Shown in pieces: positions 56,575 through 64,000 of a DNA stretch of 64,000 bases (position 1 is the stretch's first letter; every line of letters starts with the position of its first letter). Below the pieces are notes generated by a model. That model ran no database searches, was not told the origin of the DNA, and was given only the letters and a program-made list of their open reading frames with translations. This stretch comes from Alkalihalobacterium sp048323755. GTDB taxonomy: Bacteria; Bacillota; Bacilli; Bacillales; Bacillaceae_F. The DNA is taken from assembly GCF_048323755.1 (NCBI RefSeq), contig NZ_JBLWFS010000001.1:456393-520392 (forward strand), read 5' to 3'. The translations under genes were made by a program, and so were the position numbers.

Positions 56575-56814
56575 GTGATAAAACCAATCGTAGAATTTTG
56601 CCTAAGTAATTTAGCCAGCGGTAGTCAAAAGGCAAAAGAAGAGCTAGAGAGAGACCCCAATTTAGATGTGATTGAATACGGATGTTTGGGTCATTGCGGT
56701 CAATGTGCCGTATCGCATTTTGCTCTAGTAAACGGCGAGTTTGTATATGGTCAGTCAACAGAGGAATTAGTAAACAACATCTATATATATATCGAAGAAA
56801 ATCCAATGTTTTAA
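56575..56814 (+). CDS. yuzB: YuzB DUF1450 family protein
   Basis: 79 residues with the motif [20 protein letters not shown] and the ending YIEENPMF, as in YuzB. The cysteine cluster C-x3-C-x2-C is shared with the paralogue at 47803. Function is unknown; metal or redox binding is a guess. The GTG at 56575 follows GAGGTG; an earlier GTG at 56566 lies in the ribosome binding site. Confidence 0.88.
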   Translation: MIKPIVEFCLSNLASGSQKAKEELERDPNLDVIEYGCLGHCGQCAVSHFALVNGEFVYGQSTEELVNNIYIYIEENPMF

Positions 56815-56816
56815 GA

Positions 56817-56850
56817 TAAGCCAGCTCTTGAAAAGGAGCAGGCTTATTTT
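56817..56850 (+). terminator. Terminator after yuzB
   Basis: AAGCCAGCTC pairs with GAGCAGGCTT, then TATTTTAT. Confidence 0.75.
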
Positions 56851-56869
56851 ATAAGAAAAGATAAATTTG

Positions 56870-56985
56870 GCAGGATGTCTAGTCAGCGGCTCGAGGTCGC
56901 TTAGGAGCATCAAATATGTCACGAACTAGGATTCAATCTGTTGGACCTCCAGCGCTTGTCGAGTACTTCTGCTTTTCTTACGATA
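56870..56985. repeat. Degenerate CGCTTTTC-type repeat
   Basis: GGATGTCTAGTCAGCGGCTCG, CTCCAGCGCTTGTCGAG and CTGCTTTTCTTA blocks recall the other copies. It overlaps the 5' end of the long reading frame of the next gene, which is why that gene is started later. Confidence 0.45.
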
Positions 56986-57047
56986 CAGATACACTTGATA
57001 AAAAAGCTCTATTTATCGTTGCGAGCTATAAAGAAGGAGTTTTTCTA

Positions 57048-57287
57048 TTGGATGTCATTCCATTTGAAAATACGTGGCCTTATGAAAAAGTAATGAAAGA
57101 TATTTATTTTAGTGAATGTCCATATTGCGAGTCAGAAAGTGTCTTGATTCATTTAAAAGAAAGTGACTTAAAGAGAGCTAAAGAAGGGATAAAAACAATT
57201 GTTGTTATGCCTTGCTGTCATCATAAAATGACGATATTAGAAGCGGATGATGATTACTTTTGGACGGATGAAAAGTTAAGAAAGTGA
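57048..57287 (+). CDS. Small hypothetical protein with CxxC and CCHH motifs
   Basis: 79 residues from the TTG at 57048, which has AAGGAG 8 nt upstream. The open frame reaches back to 56916 but that part is repeat sequence. The protein has CPYCESES (about residue 24) and PCCHHKMTI (about residue 55), a likely zinc-binding pair. No family is recognised. It ends 9 nt before dapF, so it is probably transcribed with it. Confidence 0.65.
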   Translation: MDVIPFENTWPYEKVMKDIYFSECPYCESESVLIHLKESDLKRAKEGIKTIVVMPCCHHKMTILEADDDYFWTDEKLRK

Positions 57288-57296
57288 GGAAGCTTT

Positions 57297-58145
57297 ATGA
57301 AATTCACAAAAATGCATGGACTAGGAAACAGTTATATCTATGTCGATCTGTTTCAAGAACAACTAAACGAAGAAGAGTTGCCGCAACTAGCTGTAGAAGT
57401 AGCTGATAAAAATAAAGGAATTGGTTCGGATGGGATGATCCTTGTATGTCCTTCTGAGATAGCCCCCGTAAAAATGCGAGTCTTTAATAATGATGGTTCA
57501 GAAGCGAAAAATTGCGGGAATGGTCTTCGTTGTGTCGCAAAATTTGCCTATGAAAAGGGCTATGTTAAGGATCCCACGTTCCAAATTGAAACACTAGGCG
57601 GGTTAGTAGAGGCGACCGTTCACTTAATAGGGGAACAAGTAGAAGAAGTAACAGTCAATATGGGACAACCTCGCTTAGCGAGAAAAGATTTGCCGATGAT
57701 AGGTGACCCGGAAGGACAAGTAGTTGCTGAACCGATTGAGCGCAATGGCCACTCTTTAGAGATGACCGCGGTATCGATGGGGAATCCTCATGCGGTATTT
57801 TTCGTAGATCAAATTGCTGACGCGCCTGTAGAAACGTTAGGCCCTGTACTTGAAAAGGACGAGATTTTTCCTGAATGGGTTAATGTAGAATTTGTTGAGG
57901 CGGTTAATAATAATGAACTGCACTTCCGTGTGTGGGAAAGAGGTTCTGGAATTACGCAAGCGTGTGGAACGGGAGCGTGCGCTGCTGTAGTAGCTGCGGT
58001 CTTAAATGATAAAGTGAAAAAGGGCGAAGAGATCACGGTTCATTTGCTAGGCGGCGATTTAAAAATCACTTGGTCAACGGGTGGAGATGTTCTGATGACA
58101 GGGGCAGCAGAAACGATTTGTACAGGTGAATATGTTCGAAAATAA
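57297..58145 (+). CDS. dapF: Diaminopimelate epimerase
   Basis: A 282-residue PLP-independent epimerase converting LL- to meso-diaminopimelate for lysine and peptidoglycan. Catalytic cysteines are in KNCGNGLRC (first) and [11 protein letters not shown] (second). The family starts [17 protein letters not shown]. The ribosome binding site GAGGAAG precedes the ATG and a strong terminator follows. Confidence 0.96.
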   Translation: MKFTKMHGLGNSYIYVDLFQEQLNEEELPQLAVEVADKNKGIGSDGMILVCPSEIAPVKMRVFNNDGSEAKNCGNGLRCVAKFAYEKGYVKDPTFQIETLGGLVEATVHLIGEQVEEVTVNMGQPRLARKDLPMIGDPEGQVVAEPIERNGHSLEMTAVSMGNPHAVFFVDQIADAPVETLGPVLEKDEIFPEWVNVEFVEAVNNNELHFRVWERGSGITQACGTGACAAVVAAVLNDKVKKGEEITVHLLGGDLKITWSTGGDVLMTGAAETICTGEYVRK

Positions 58146-58153
58146 GCAATAAC

Positions 58154-58188
58154 AAAAACGGTCTCCATGGGAAGACCGTTTTTTATTA
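58154..58188 (+). terminator. Terminator after dapF
   Basis: An 11-bp stem AAAAACGGTCT/AGACCGTTTTT followed by T's. Confidence 0.9.
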
Positions 58189-58238
58189 CCTCATTGAGTT
58201 GGCGCAATGAGCCATCGCCAAATTAAACAAACATTTAA

Positions 58239-59333
58239 TTAATATTTCTTAATGATGTTATAGAATGTGTCTCGCTCTACTGGTGTTCTACCAGCTGTTT
58301 TGATCAAGTGGATTAACTCGTCCCGTGTAATACCAGATGAAGTTAATGCACCGACAGCATGAGAGATACGTTCCTCAATTAACGTACCGTGAATATCATC
58401 AGAACCGAACGTTAATGCCATTTGTGTTAGTTGAACGCCAATATTAATCCAGTAAGCTTTAATGTGATCAAAGTTATCTAGCATCAGTCGACTGATCGCA
58501 ACTGTTCTCATATCATCAAAAGCAGACGTTCTTCGTTTTAAACCAGCGTTAACCGAACGTGGCTGCATAGCTAGTGGAATAAATACCATGTAGCCATTTG
58601 TGCGATCTTGAAGCTGACGTAAACGATCCATATGAATCAATCGCTCTTCATACGATTCAATCGATCCGTATAGCATTGTCGCATGTGTTTTTAACCCAAG
58701 TCCGTGAGCAATTTCATGAGCTTCTAACCATTGATCTGTAGATGCTTTATCTGGACTCATTTTCAAGCGGTAACGCTCAGTTAAAATTTCAGCTCCGCCC
58801 CCAGGTAACGTATCTAAACCAGCTTTGATTAGTTCTTCAAGAACTTCTTTCATTGAAATGCCAGCAATTCTTGAGAAGAATTCAATTTCAGCTCCAGTGT
58901 AAGCTTTTACTGTAGCTTGTGGATAATGTTTTTTCAACGTACGGATTGTATCTAAATAGTAATCAAAAGGAACTTCATGGTTATGACCACCAACGATGTG
59001 AAATTCACGAATATTATCGTTCCAACGATCACTAACGTATTTTAGTAACGCTTCTTCGTCCATTGTGTAAGCCCCGTCTTCACCAGGCTTACGCTTAAAG
59101 CCACAGAAACCGCAGTCTGCTTCACAAACATTCGTAGGATTAATATACATATTTTCAATAAAATACACGTTGTTTCCATTCTTTTTTTGATTCACTTCAT
59201 TTGCAAGTTGAGCAACTGAAAGTAGGTCTGGAGTGTCGTATAAATACAGTCCGTCTTCGATTGTAAGGCGTTCACCATTTTGTACTTTGCTTGCAATTTC
59301 CTGCATGCGCTTGTCGAGAGTAAGTGTAGACAT
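58239..59333 (-). CDS. mqnE: Radical-SAM aminofutalosine synthase, MqnE-like
   Basis: A 364-residue radical-SAM protein with the CxxxCxxC cluster in NPTNVCEADCGFCGFKRK (about residues 69-77). EFHIVGGHNHEVPFDYYLD and AGLDTLPGGGAEILTERYR are shared by MqnE and the related MqnC/CofG/H enzymes. MqnE makes 6-amino-6-deoxyfutalosine in the futalosine route to menaquinone. MqnE is favoured, but MqnC is close. No other mqn gene is in the window. The ATG at 59333 follows GAGGT; a TTG lies just before it. Confidence 0.78.
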   Translation of the reverse strand: MSTLTLDKRMQEIASKVQNGERLTIEDGLYLYDTPDLLSVAQLANEVNQKKNGNNVYFIENMYINPTNVCEADCGFCGFKRKPGEDGAYTMDEEALLKYVSDRWNDNIREFHIVGGHNHEVPFDYYLDTIRTLKKHYPQATVKAYTGAEIEFFSRIAGISMKEVLEELIKAGLDTLPGGGAEILTERYRLKMSPDKASTDQWLEAHEIAHGLGLKTHATMLYGSIESYEERLIHMDRLRQLQDRTNGYMVFIPLAMQPRSVNAGLKRRTSAFDDMRTVAISRLMLDNFDHIKAYWINIGVQLTQMALTFGSDDIHGTLIEERISHAVGALTSSGITRDELIHLIKTAGRTPVERDTFYNIIKKY

Positions 59334-59784
59334 CAAATTACCTCATTTCATTATATTTGGCCGAGTAAAAGCACTTGTGTCATAACAGCACTTTTTAGCT
59401 AATTAGTGTATTCATATTCAACTTAAGATATAGAAAAAATGATAGAAATCTATTCAAACTGTTCTGAGGATAAATTCCTTTACATCTAGATCATATAAAT
59501 CATTGATATTGTACCATTGATATCATTATCCCCCAAGTTATGTGAAACATTTTGTTTTTAAATGTTCTTCTATTATACTATCAAAAAAAAATAAGAAAAA
59601 GAAAGAAAGAAGAATTGTAAAAAACTAGATTTTTACGTTTAACATTCTTTCAATAAGGGTAAACCGTTAGTAACCAGGCATTTTTCAATGTAAAACTTAT
59701 TCTGAAAAAAGCGTGAGTTCAAGATATATCATTTTGTAAACAATGGATCTTTTTGGTAAAATAACAATTAAAGTTTGTCCTTTA
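59334..59784. other. A+T-rich intergenic stretch, no gene
   Basis: Contains the divergent promoter region of the mqnE-like gene and an A/G-rich run (59583-59615). No reading frame, riboswitch or repeat arm that I can support. Confidence 0.5.
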
Positions 59785-59938
59785 CAAAAGGCTGTATTCG
59801 AAAACTTTTTTTCTTTTGGGCCGTTTTTTTGAAAATAAAATAGCCTTTTCTAGACAAATTCATTTGTCTGAACGGCTATTTTATTTTCAAAAGCTTCACG
59901 GAATGCGTGAAGGGCAACAATATTTGAGAAAAGAAACT
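59785..59938. repeat. Nested inverted-repeat element, second copy
   Basis: Shares TTTTGGGCCG, the inner arms GAAAATAAAATAG/CTATTTTATTTTC and AAAAGCTTCACG with 41005-41197, but the outer right arm is shortened. Confidence 0.8.
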
Positions 59939-59973
59939 TATAGAAAAAGAAAAATAAGGACGAAAGGATAGGG

Positions 59974-60189
59974 GTGAGTGGTTTGGAGAGAATTTGTTGT
60001 GAAGAGTGCCTATCGACAATTGAACTTTTAAGAGAAAAAATGGTATCAACGGCTCTACAATATGGATTTAACCACCCACTAGTATTGGAGTACAGTCAAA
60101 AAATAGATGAAAAACATAATGAAATATTAACGAAGCAGAAAAAACAAATGTTTTTTAATCAAAAAGTAAAAGAAAACGTCCTTCCTTGA
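59974..60189 (+). CDS. Spo0E-like aspartyl-phosphate phosphatase
   Basis: A 71-residue helical protein with the family motif EYSQKIDEKH (S-Q-x-x-D) in the second helix. Spo0E-type proteins dephosphorylate Spo0A-P and so delay sporulation. Cysteines in CCEECLS near the start are not typical. GTG at 59974 after AAAGGA or TTG at 59983 after AGGGGTGA are both possible starts. It stands alone between two repeat elements. Confidence 0.8.
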   Translation: MSGLERICCEECLSTIELLREKMVSTALQYGFNHPLVLEYSQKIDEKHNEILTKQKKQMFFNQKVKENVLP

Positions 60190-60223
60190 GAACAATGTGT
60201 ATAGGTAGTAAAATAAGATATAG

Positions 60224-60380
60224 TAGAGGATGTTCAAAAAGTCCGGGAAAAATATCTGGCGAATTTCTTTGTTGGTTTGCTGCTGCGTTCCTCACGTATT
60301 AATAGCATACGCTGCGGTACTCGCAACTGCACCGCCTCGAACTTCTTGGATCTTTTTGTCCTCCTTTTTGAACACGTACT
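60224..60380. repeat. Hairpin element, near-full copy (about 157 bp)
   Basis: Nearly identical to 45456-45613, with a few substitutions. Flanked by AGTAGAGGA on both sides (60222-60230 and 60381-60389), which looks like a direct duplication. The right flank provides the ribosome binding site of yutM. Confidence 0.92.
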
Positions 60381-60398
60381 AGTAGAGGAGGGATTTGA

Positions 60399-60752
60399 AT
60401 GTTAACCATTACAGAATCAGCAATTGCTCGTATTAAAGAAATGCTTAATGAAGAAGAGGAGCAAGGGTTAAAGCTTCGAATTGGTGTGAAAGGTGGAGGC
60501 TGTAGCGGCCTTTCATACGGCATGGGCTTTGATAAAGAAGAACAAGACAGTGATAAAAAATTAGACTATGATGGCTTAGAGGTACTAGTTGACGAAGAAA
60601 GTGCACCTGTTTTAAATGGTGTAGTGATCGATTATAAACAAAACATGATGGGTGGCGGATTTACGATTGAAAATCCAAATGCGATCGCATCATGTGGTTG
60701 TGGTTCTTCATTTAGAACAGCTGAGAATGCTGGTAAGCCTGAAGATTGTTAA
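60399..60752 (+). CDS. A-type Fe-S carrier YutM (HesB/IscA/ErpA family)
   Basis: A 117-residue A-type carrier with the three conserved cysteines: GGGCSGLSYGM (first) and ASCGCGSSF (second and third). These proteins deliver clusters to targets. The GAGGAGGG ribosome binding site lies at the edge of the hairpin element. With Suf and Nfu it completes a set of maturation proteins in this window. Confidence 0.94.
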   Translation: MLTITESAIARIKEMLNEEEEQGLKLRIGVKGGGCSGLSYGMGFDKEEQDSDKKLDYDGLEVLVDEESAPVLNGVVIDYKQNMMGGGFTIENPNAIASCGCGSSFRTAENAGKPEDC

Positions 60753-60770
60753 TAATAAAGGTATTGTAGA

Positions 60771-60800
60771 AAAAAGGCTGAGATATTCAGCCTTTTTTTC
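60771..60800 (+). terminator. Terminator after yutM
   Basis: AAAAAGGCTGA pairs with TTCAGCCTTTTT, T run. Confidence 0.9.
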
Positions 60801-60990
60801 TTGGTGTCATGATCACGCGCCTAGCTATGCGTCTTTGTGTATGGTTAAAACTAGATCATTCAAGAAAGTATAAAATCATTTGAGTGACATATGTTATACA
60901 TACATTATACAAATAGCTGAGCAACAATTAAATGGTGGCTTTGTAAAATAAATAATTTCCAAACCACACCTCCACATGTTAAATAGATAC

Positions 60991-61020
60991 AAAAAGGCTG
61001 AACTTTTATTCAGCCTTTTT
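60991..61020 (-). terminator. Terminator of yumC
   Basis: A perfect 12-bp stem AAAAAGGCTGAA/TTCAGCCTTTTT with a 6-nt loop, just downstream of yumC on the - strand; symmetric and perhaps bidirectional. Confidence 0.88.
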
Positions 61021-61033
61021 GCTTTTAAATTCA

Positions 61034-62026
61034 TTAAAACATGCTTGAACTGTGACCAGGCTGGAGGCGAGCATCTGGGTCCATATAGAATTTAGCGTTG
61101 TTAACGGCAGTAGGGGCTTCACCAAAGCCGACGGCAATTAATTTAACTTTGCCCTCATACGAAGCGATGTCGCCAGCAGCATAAATGCCTTTAACGTTCG
61201 TTTCCATTTTTGAATTCACAATAATGGAATTTTTTTGTATGTCAAGACCCCACTGTTTAATGGGACCTAGTGAGGAGATGAATCCGTAGTTGACGATAAC
61301 AGCATCCACATCAAGGGTTTCTATTTTATCACCTCGTACTTCTTCGAGGACAACTTGAGTAATGTTCTCCCCATCGCCTATTAATTCTTTTATTGCAAAA
61401 GGAGTTTGAATGTCGACCTTGGATTGATGTAACAGTTCTACACTATGTTCATGTGCTCTAAATTTATCACGACGGTGAACGAGCTTTACACTTTTAGCTA
61501 TTGGTTCTAACATGAGTGCCCAGTCAACAGCAGAGTCGCCGCCACCGCTCACTAATACTTTTTTACCTGCAAACACACTTAAATCATTTACAAAATAGTG
61601 GAGGTTTTTTCCTTCGTATTGCTCAGCCCCGTCCAATTCTAAACGTCGTGGTTGGAATGCTCCTGCTCCAGCAGTAATTATGATACTTTTTGAATAATGT
61701 ATTTCTTTATTTGTATGAATTTCAAACACTTTATCTTTATGTTTTTTAATATCTTTTACAGATTGTTCTAACACGACAGTTGGATTAAATTTACTCATTT
61801 GCTCTTTTAAGTTATCGACCAACTCTTGAGCGCGAATTTTTGGGAAGCCAGCTATGTCATATATGTACTTTTCTGGGTATAATGCGGAAAGTTGACCGCC
61901 TAGCTGTGGCATACTTTCGATAATTTTTACTTTCGCCTGTCTCATACCACCGTAGAAGGCCGTAAATAAACCGACAGGACCACCGCCCACAATCGTAATG
62001 TCATAAACATTGCGTTTTTCCGTCAT
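61034..62026 (-). CDS. yumC: Ferredoxin/flavodoxin-NADP reductase (YumC type)
   Basis: A 330-residue thioredoxin-reductase-like FNR. FAD motif [15 protein letters not shown] at the N-terminus, NADPH motif [13 protein letters not shown] near residue 155, and C-terminal [14 protein letters not shown]. It lacks the CxxC of thioredoxin reductase, which fits YumC. It transfers electrons between NADPH and ferredoxin or flavodoxin. The ribosome binding site GGAGGTG precedes the ATG. Confidence 0.94.
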   Translation of the reverse strand: MTEKRNVYDITIVGGGPVGLFTAFYGGMRQAKVKIIESMPQLGGQLSALYPEKYIYDIAGFPKIRAQELVDNLKEQMSKFNPTVVLEQSVKDIKKHKDKVFEIHTNKEIHYSKSIIITAGAGAFQPRRLELDGAEQYEGKNLHYFVNDLSVFAGKKVLVSGGGDSAVDWALMLEPIAKSVKLVHRRDKFRAHEHSVELLHQSKVDIQTPFAIKELIGDGENITQVVLEEVRGDKIETLDVDAVIVNYGFISSLGPIKQWGLDIQKNSIIVNSKMETNVKGIYAAGDIASYEGKVKLIAVGFGEAPTAVNNAKFYMDPDARLQPGHSSSMF

Positions 62027-62108
62027 AACTGTGCACCTCCATTAATTTATCTAAATATTTTAAAAATATGTAGCCAACTTTAATTTTAGAAGTTATAATG
62101 GTAAATTT

Positions 62109-62212
62109 AAAAAGGTTCTTTTGGAATGTTTTAGCTTCACGCTGTGCGTGGAGAAAGCATTCGCTTGGCTAACGGTTCAAAAGCAAGAGCAACAATCTTT
62201 GAGAAAAGAGCC
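62109..62212. repeat. Nested inverted-repeat element, 3' fragment
   Basis: AGCTTCACGCTGTGCG, CATTCGCTTGGCT, ACGGTTCAAAAGCA and ATCTTTGAGAAAAGAGCC match the right half of 41005-41197; the left half with GAAAATAAAATAG is missing. Confidence 0.75.
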
Positions 62213-62523
62213 TATAATTAAGGATTATTAATAAAAATGTCTAATCCTGTCGATTATACCGGTCTTTATAAAACTGTACATTCCAAATAAATGCACGCAT
62301 AAACGTACGGATATAAGAAGAAATTATAAAAAAGATAGTTGAAAAATATAGTGAAAACCAATATGATAATAGATGTGATTTGTGACTATTTATCGAATTA
62401 ATTTGTTAACCTTTGTATAATTTTATAAAAAATTTTACCTTTTTAAGTGAAGTAAATCACAAACTAGTAAATTACTTCAGAGATTAACAGTATTTAACTA
62501 AAAAGAAAATGGAAGTGATGAAC
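62213..62523. other. A+T-rich leader of yumB
   Basis: No gene. ATTTGTGACTATTTATCG and AAGTGAAGTAAATCACAAACTAG contain a short TTTGTGA/TCACAAA inverted pair (62379 and 62456) that could bind a Rex- or Crp-type regulator; spacing is too wide for a single operator, so this is only noted. Confidence 0.25.
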
Positions 62524-63726
62524 TTGAATAAGCCAAAAATTGTAATCTTAGGAGCAGGCTACGGGGGAATGATTACAGCTTCTCGCCTAACGAAAGAGCT
62601 AGGTTATAATGAAGCAGACATTACGTTAGTTAATAAACACAATTACCATTATCAAACAACTTGGTTACATGAACCAGCTGCTGGTACATTAGATCCTGAA
62701 AAAACTCGAATGAAAATTAGTGATGTATTAAACCTAAATAAAATTCAGTTCATTAAAGATGTAGTTGTTGATATTAAAAAGGATGAAAAGAAAGTAATCC
62801 TTGAGAAAAACAGCGAACTCGATTATGACTACTTAGTGGTTGCGTTAGGTTCAGAGCCTGAAACATTTGGGGTGCCTGGAGTGTTTGAACACGCATTTAG
62901 TAAATGGACGGTGAACGGTGCTCGCCAAGTGAGAGATCACATCGAGTATCAGTTTTCTATTTATAATAATGAAGATGAAAAACGTGATGAATTATTAACA
63001 TTCGTAGTTGCAGGTGCTGGTTTTACGGGTATTGAATTTATCGGTGAATTATCTGAACGTGTACCAGAATTATGTGAAGCATATGATATACCACGTGAAA
63101 AAGTGAAAATGTACGTCATTGAAGCTGCACCAACGGCATTACCAGGATTTGACCCTGAATTAGTTGAGTATGCCATGAACTTATTAGAAAGCCGTGGCGT
63201 TGAGTTTAAGATCAGCTGTCCAATTAAAGAAGTGACAGAGCATGGTGTGCTTCTTGCAGATGGAGATGAAATTAAGACTGAAACTGTTGTTTGGGCAACA
63301 GGTGTACGTGGTAATGCACTTATCGAAAAAGCTGGATTTGAAAACATGCGTGGTCGTGTAAAAGTGGATCCAGACCTTCGTGCACCAGGTCATGAAGAGA
63401 TCTTTATCATTGGAGATTGTGCGTTAATCATTAACGAAGAAATTAATCGTCCATATCCACCGACTGCTCAAATTGCAATGCAACAAGCAGCAGTTTGTGC
63501 GTCTAACCTTAAAGCGTTAATTCATAACGCACCAACAAAAGGCTTCAAACCAGAAATTAAAGGTACAGTTGCTTCTCTAGGTGGTAAAGAAGCGATTGGT
63601 ATCGTATTTGATCGTAAACTTTACGGTTCTTCTGCAAACTTCATGAAGAAAATGATCGACAACCGCTACCTATACATGCTTGGTGGAACACCTCTCGTAC
63701 TTAAAAAAGGGAAAAACCCACTTTAA
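62524..63726 (+). CDS. yumB: Type-II NADH dehydrogenase (YumB type)
   Basis: A 400-residue membrane-associated flavoprotein passing electrons from NADH to menaquinone without proton pumping. FAD motif [19 protein letters not shown] motif [16 protein letters not shown] near 160, and C-terminal [12 protein letters not shown] then [10 protein letters not shown], with a hydrophobic basic end for membrane contact. The TTG at 62524 follows GGAAGTGAT with 8-nt spacing; the ATGs at 62509 and 62518 lie in or before that site. Confidence 0.92.
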   Translation: MNKPKIVILGAGYGGMITASRLTKELGYNEADITLVNKHNYHYQTTWLHEPAAGTLDPEKTRMKISDVLNLNKIQFIKDVVVDIKKDEKKVILEKNSELDYDYLVVALGSEPETFGVPGVFEHAFSKWTVNGARQVRDHIEYQFSIYNNEDEKRDELLTFVVAGAGFTGIEFIGELSERVPELCEAYDIPREKVKMYVIEAAPTALPGFDPELVEYAMNLLESRGVEFKISCPIKEVTEHGVLLADGDEIKTETVVWATGVRGNALIEKAGFENMRGRVKVDPDLRAPGHEEIFIIGDCALIINEEINRPYPPTAQIAMQQAAVCASNLKALIHNAPTKGFKPEIKGTVASLGGKEAIGIVFDRKLYGSSANFMKKMIDNRYLYMLGGTPLVLKKGKNPL

Positions 63727-63758
63727 GCAGTAATACAAAAAGCTGACTCTCATTAAAA

Positions 63759-64000
63759 TGTACCCTATAGAGTAGACACTAAAAAAAGTCTACCTGTAGG
63801 GTACTTTTTTGTATAATTAAGAAATACGACAGAGAAAAAACATGGAGACGGAGAAAACAAAATGAGTAAAAAAATTTTTACAGTGAAAGAAATTAAGCTA
63901 CTATCAGCTAATAAATATGTTAAATCAGTTAGTACAAAAGGAATTACTTATACTGATGAATTTAAGCATCTTTTCATTAATGAAAATAAAAAGGGAAAGT
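63759..64000 (+). mobile_element. Left end of an IS3-family-like insertion sequence
   Basis: Begins with TGTACCCTATAGAGTAGACA, which pairs with GTCTACCTGTAGGGTAC at 63788-63804, followed by T7. The gene start and reading match IS3/IS150-type elements. It runs off the window, so the right end and target duplication cannot be checked. The hairpin may double as terminator for yumB. Confidence 0.75.
63862..64000 (+). CDS. IS3-family helix-turn-helix OrfA, N-terminal fragment
   Basis: 46 codons visible, starting MSKKIFTVKEIKLLSANKYV then KSVSTKGITYTDEFKHLF, the usual N-terminal pattern of the small helix-turn-helix protein (OrfA) of IS150-like elements. GGAGACGGAG lies before the ATG. The rest is outside the window. 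Confidence 0.78.
   Translation, partial: MSKKIFTVKEIKLLSANKYVKSVSTKGITYTDEFKHLFINENKKGK

Noticed and set aside
56916..57047. The first 44 codons of the frame before dapF as part of the protein
   Set aside because: They include repeat sequence and lack a ribosome binding site; the TTG at 57048 has a good one.

Overview
The window is a piece of a Bacillaceae chromosome (A+T-rich, endospore-former). Gene order follows the Bacillus subtilis yus-yur-yun-yut-yum region almost gene for gene: fadNAE, yusI, gcvH, yusG, metNPQ, yurZ, sufCDSUB, yunF-yunE-yunD-yunC, yunB, lytH, lipA, yutC-yutD-yutE-yutF-yutG-yutH, hom-thrC-thrB, yutI, yuzD, yutJ, yuzB, dapF, yutM, yumC, yumB. Two coat proteins, YunB, LytH, YutC, YutH and a Spo0E-like protein point to a sporulating host. 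A NhaC-type carrier, an MqnE-like radical-SAM enzyme and the repeat families suggest a non-subtilis, perhaps alkaliphilic or halotolerant, Bacillus sensu lato; that is an inference.

Layout. 1-9.6 kb: the end of a metal P-type ATPase, YusU, two coat proteins (- strand), the fatty-acid beta-oxidation operon fadNAE behind a near-perfect FadR box, YusI, GcvH, YusG and a DUF4395 membrane protein. 10-15.5 kb: an MFS transporter, a SAM riboswitch controlling metNPQ, YurZ and a 56-residue ORF. 16-21.4 kb: the complete SUF Fe-S assembly operon. 21.7-26.7 kb: a nuclease-like/HTH protein and yunF-C. 26.8-30.9 kb: a small ORF with an HD-GYP protein, thyA, dfrA and yunB. 31-34.8 kb: a lysine riboswitch with a NhaC-type (LysW) carrier, and an NSS transporter with its tiny MetS-like subunit. 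35-48 kb: lytH, lipA, yutC-yutH, glpX, a TetR/potassium-channel unit, a SufR-like regulator, a D-2-hydroxyacid dehydrogenase and a DUF1450 protein. 48.5-52.1 kb: threonine operon and Nfu. 52.4-53.8 kb: a complete IS256-family element. 54-64 kb: yuzD, a TetR-YutJ in-frame fusion, yuzB, dapF, mqnE, spo0E-like, yutM, yumC, yumB and the first bases of an IS3-type element.

Functional themes. Fe-S and lipoate metabolism is dense: SufCDSUB, Nfu and the A-type carrier YutM build or deliver clusters, LipA and MqnE use them, GcvH carries the lipoyl group, and a cysteine-rich SufR-like regulator is present. Methionine and lysine uptake are under S-box and L-box control.

The coding content is mostly ordinary; the unusual content lies between genes. 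The strongest signal is a family of about 182-bp elements made of four roughly 23-bp arms (two direct, then two inverted) with nearly constant arm spacing (50-52, 58-59, 50-51 bp). There are six clear copies plus one decayed copy. The IS256 element has jumped into one of them, and removing it with one 8-bp duplication restores the standard spacing. Other interspersed families are a roughly 158-bp hairpin element, a nested inverted-repeat element, GGTACC/GGCACC palindromes, a degenerate family ending in a CGCTTTTC motif, and a 40-bp tandem repeat upstream of hom. The most unusual protein is the TetR regulator that reads without a stop into the type-II NADH-dehydrogenase-like YutJ.
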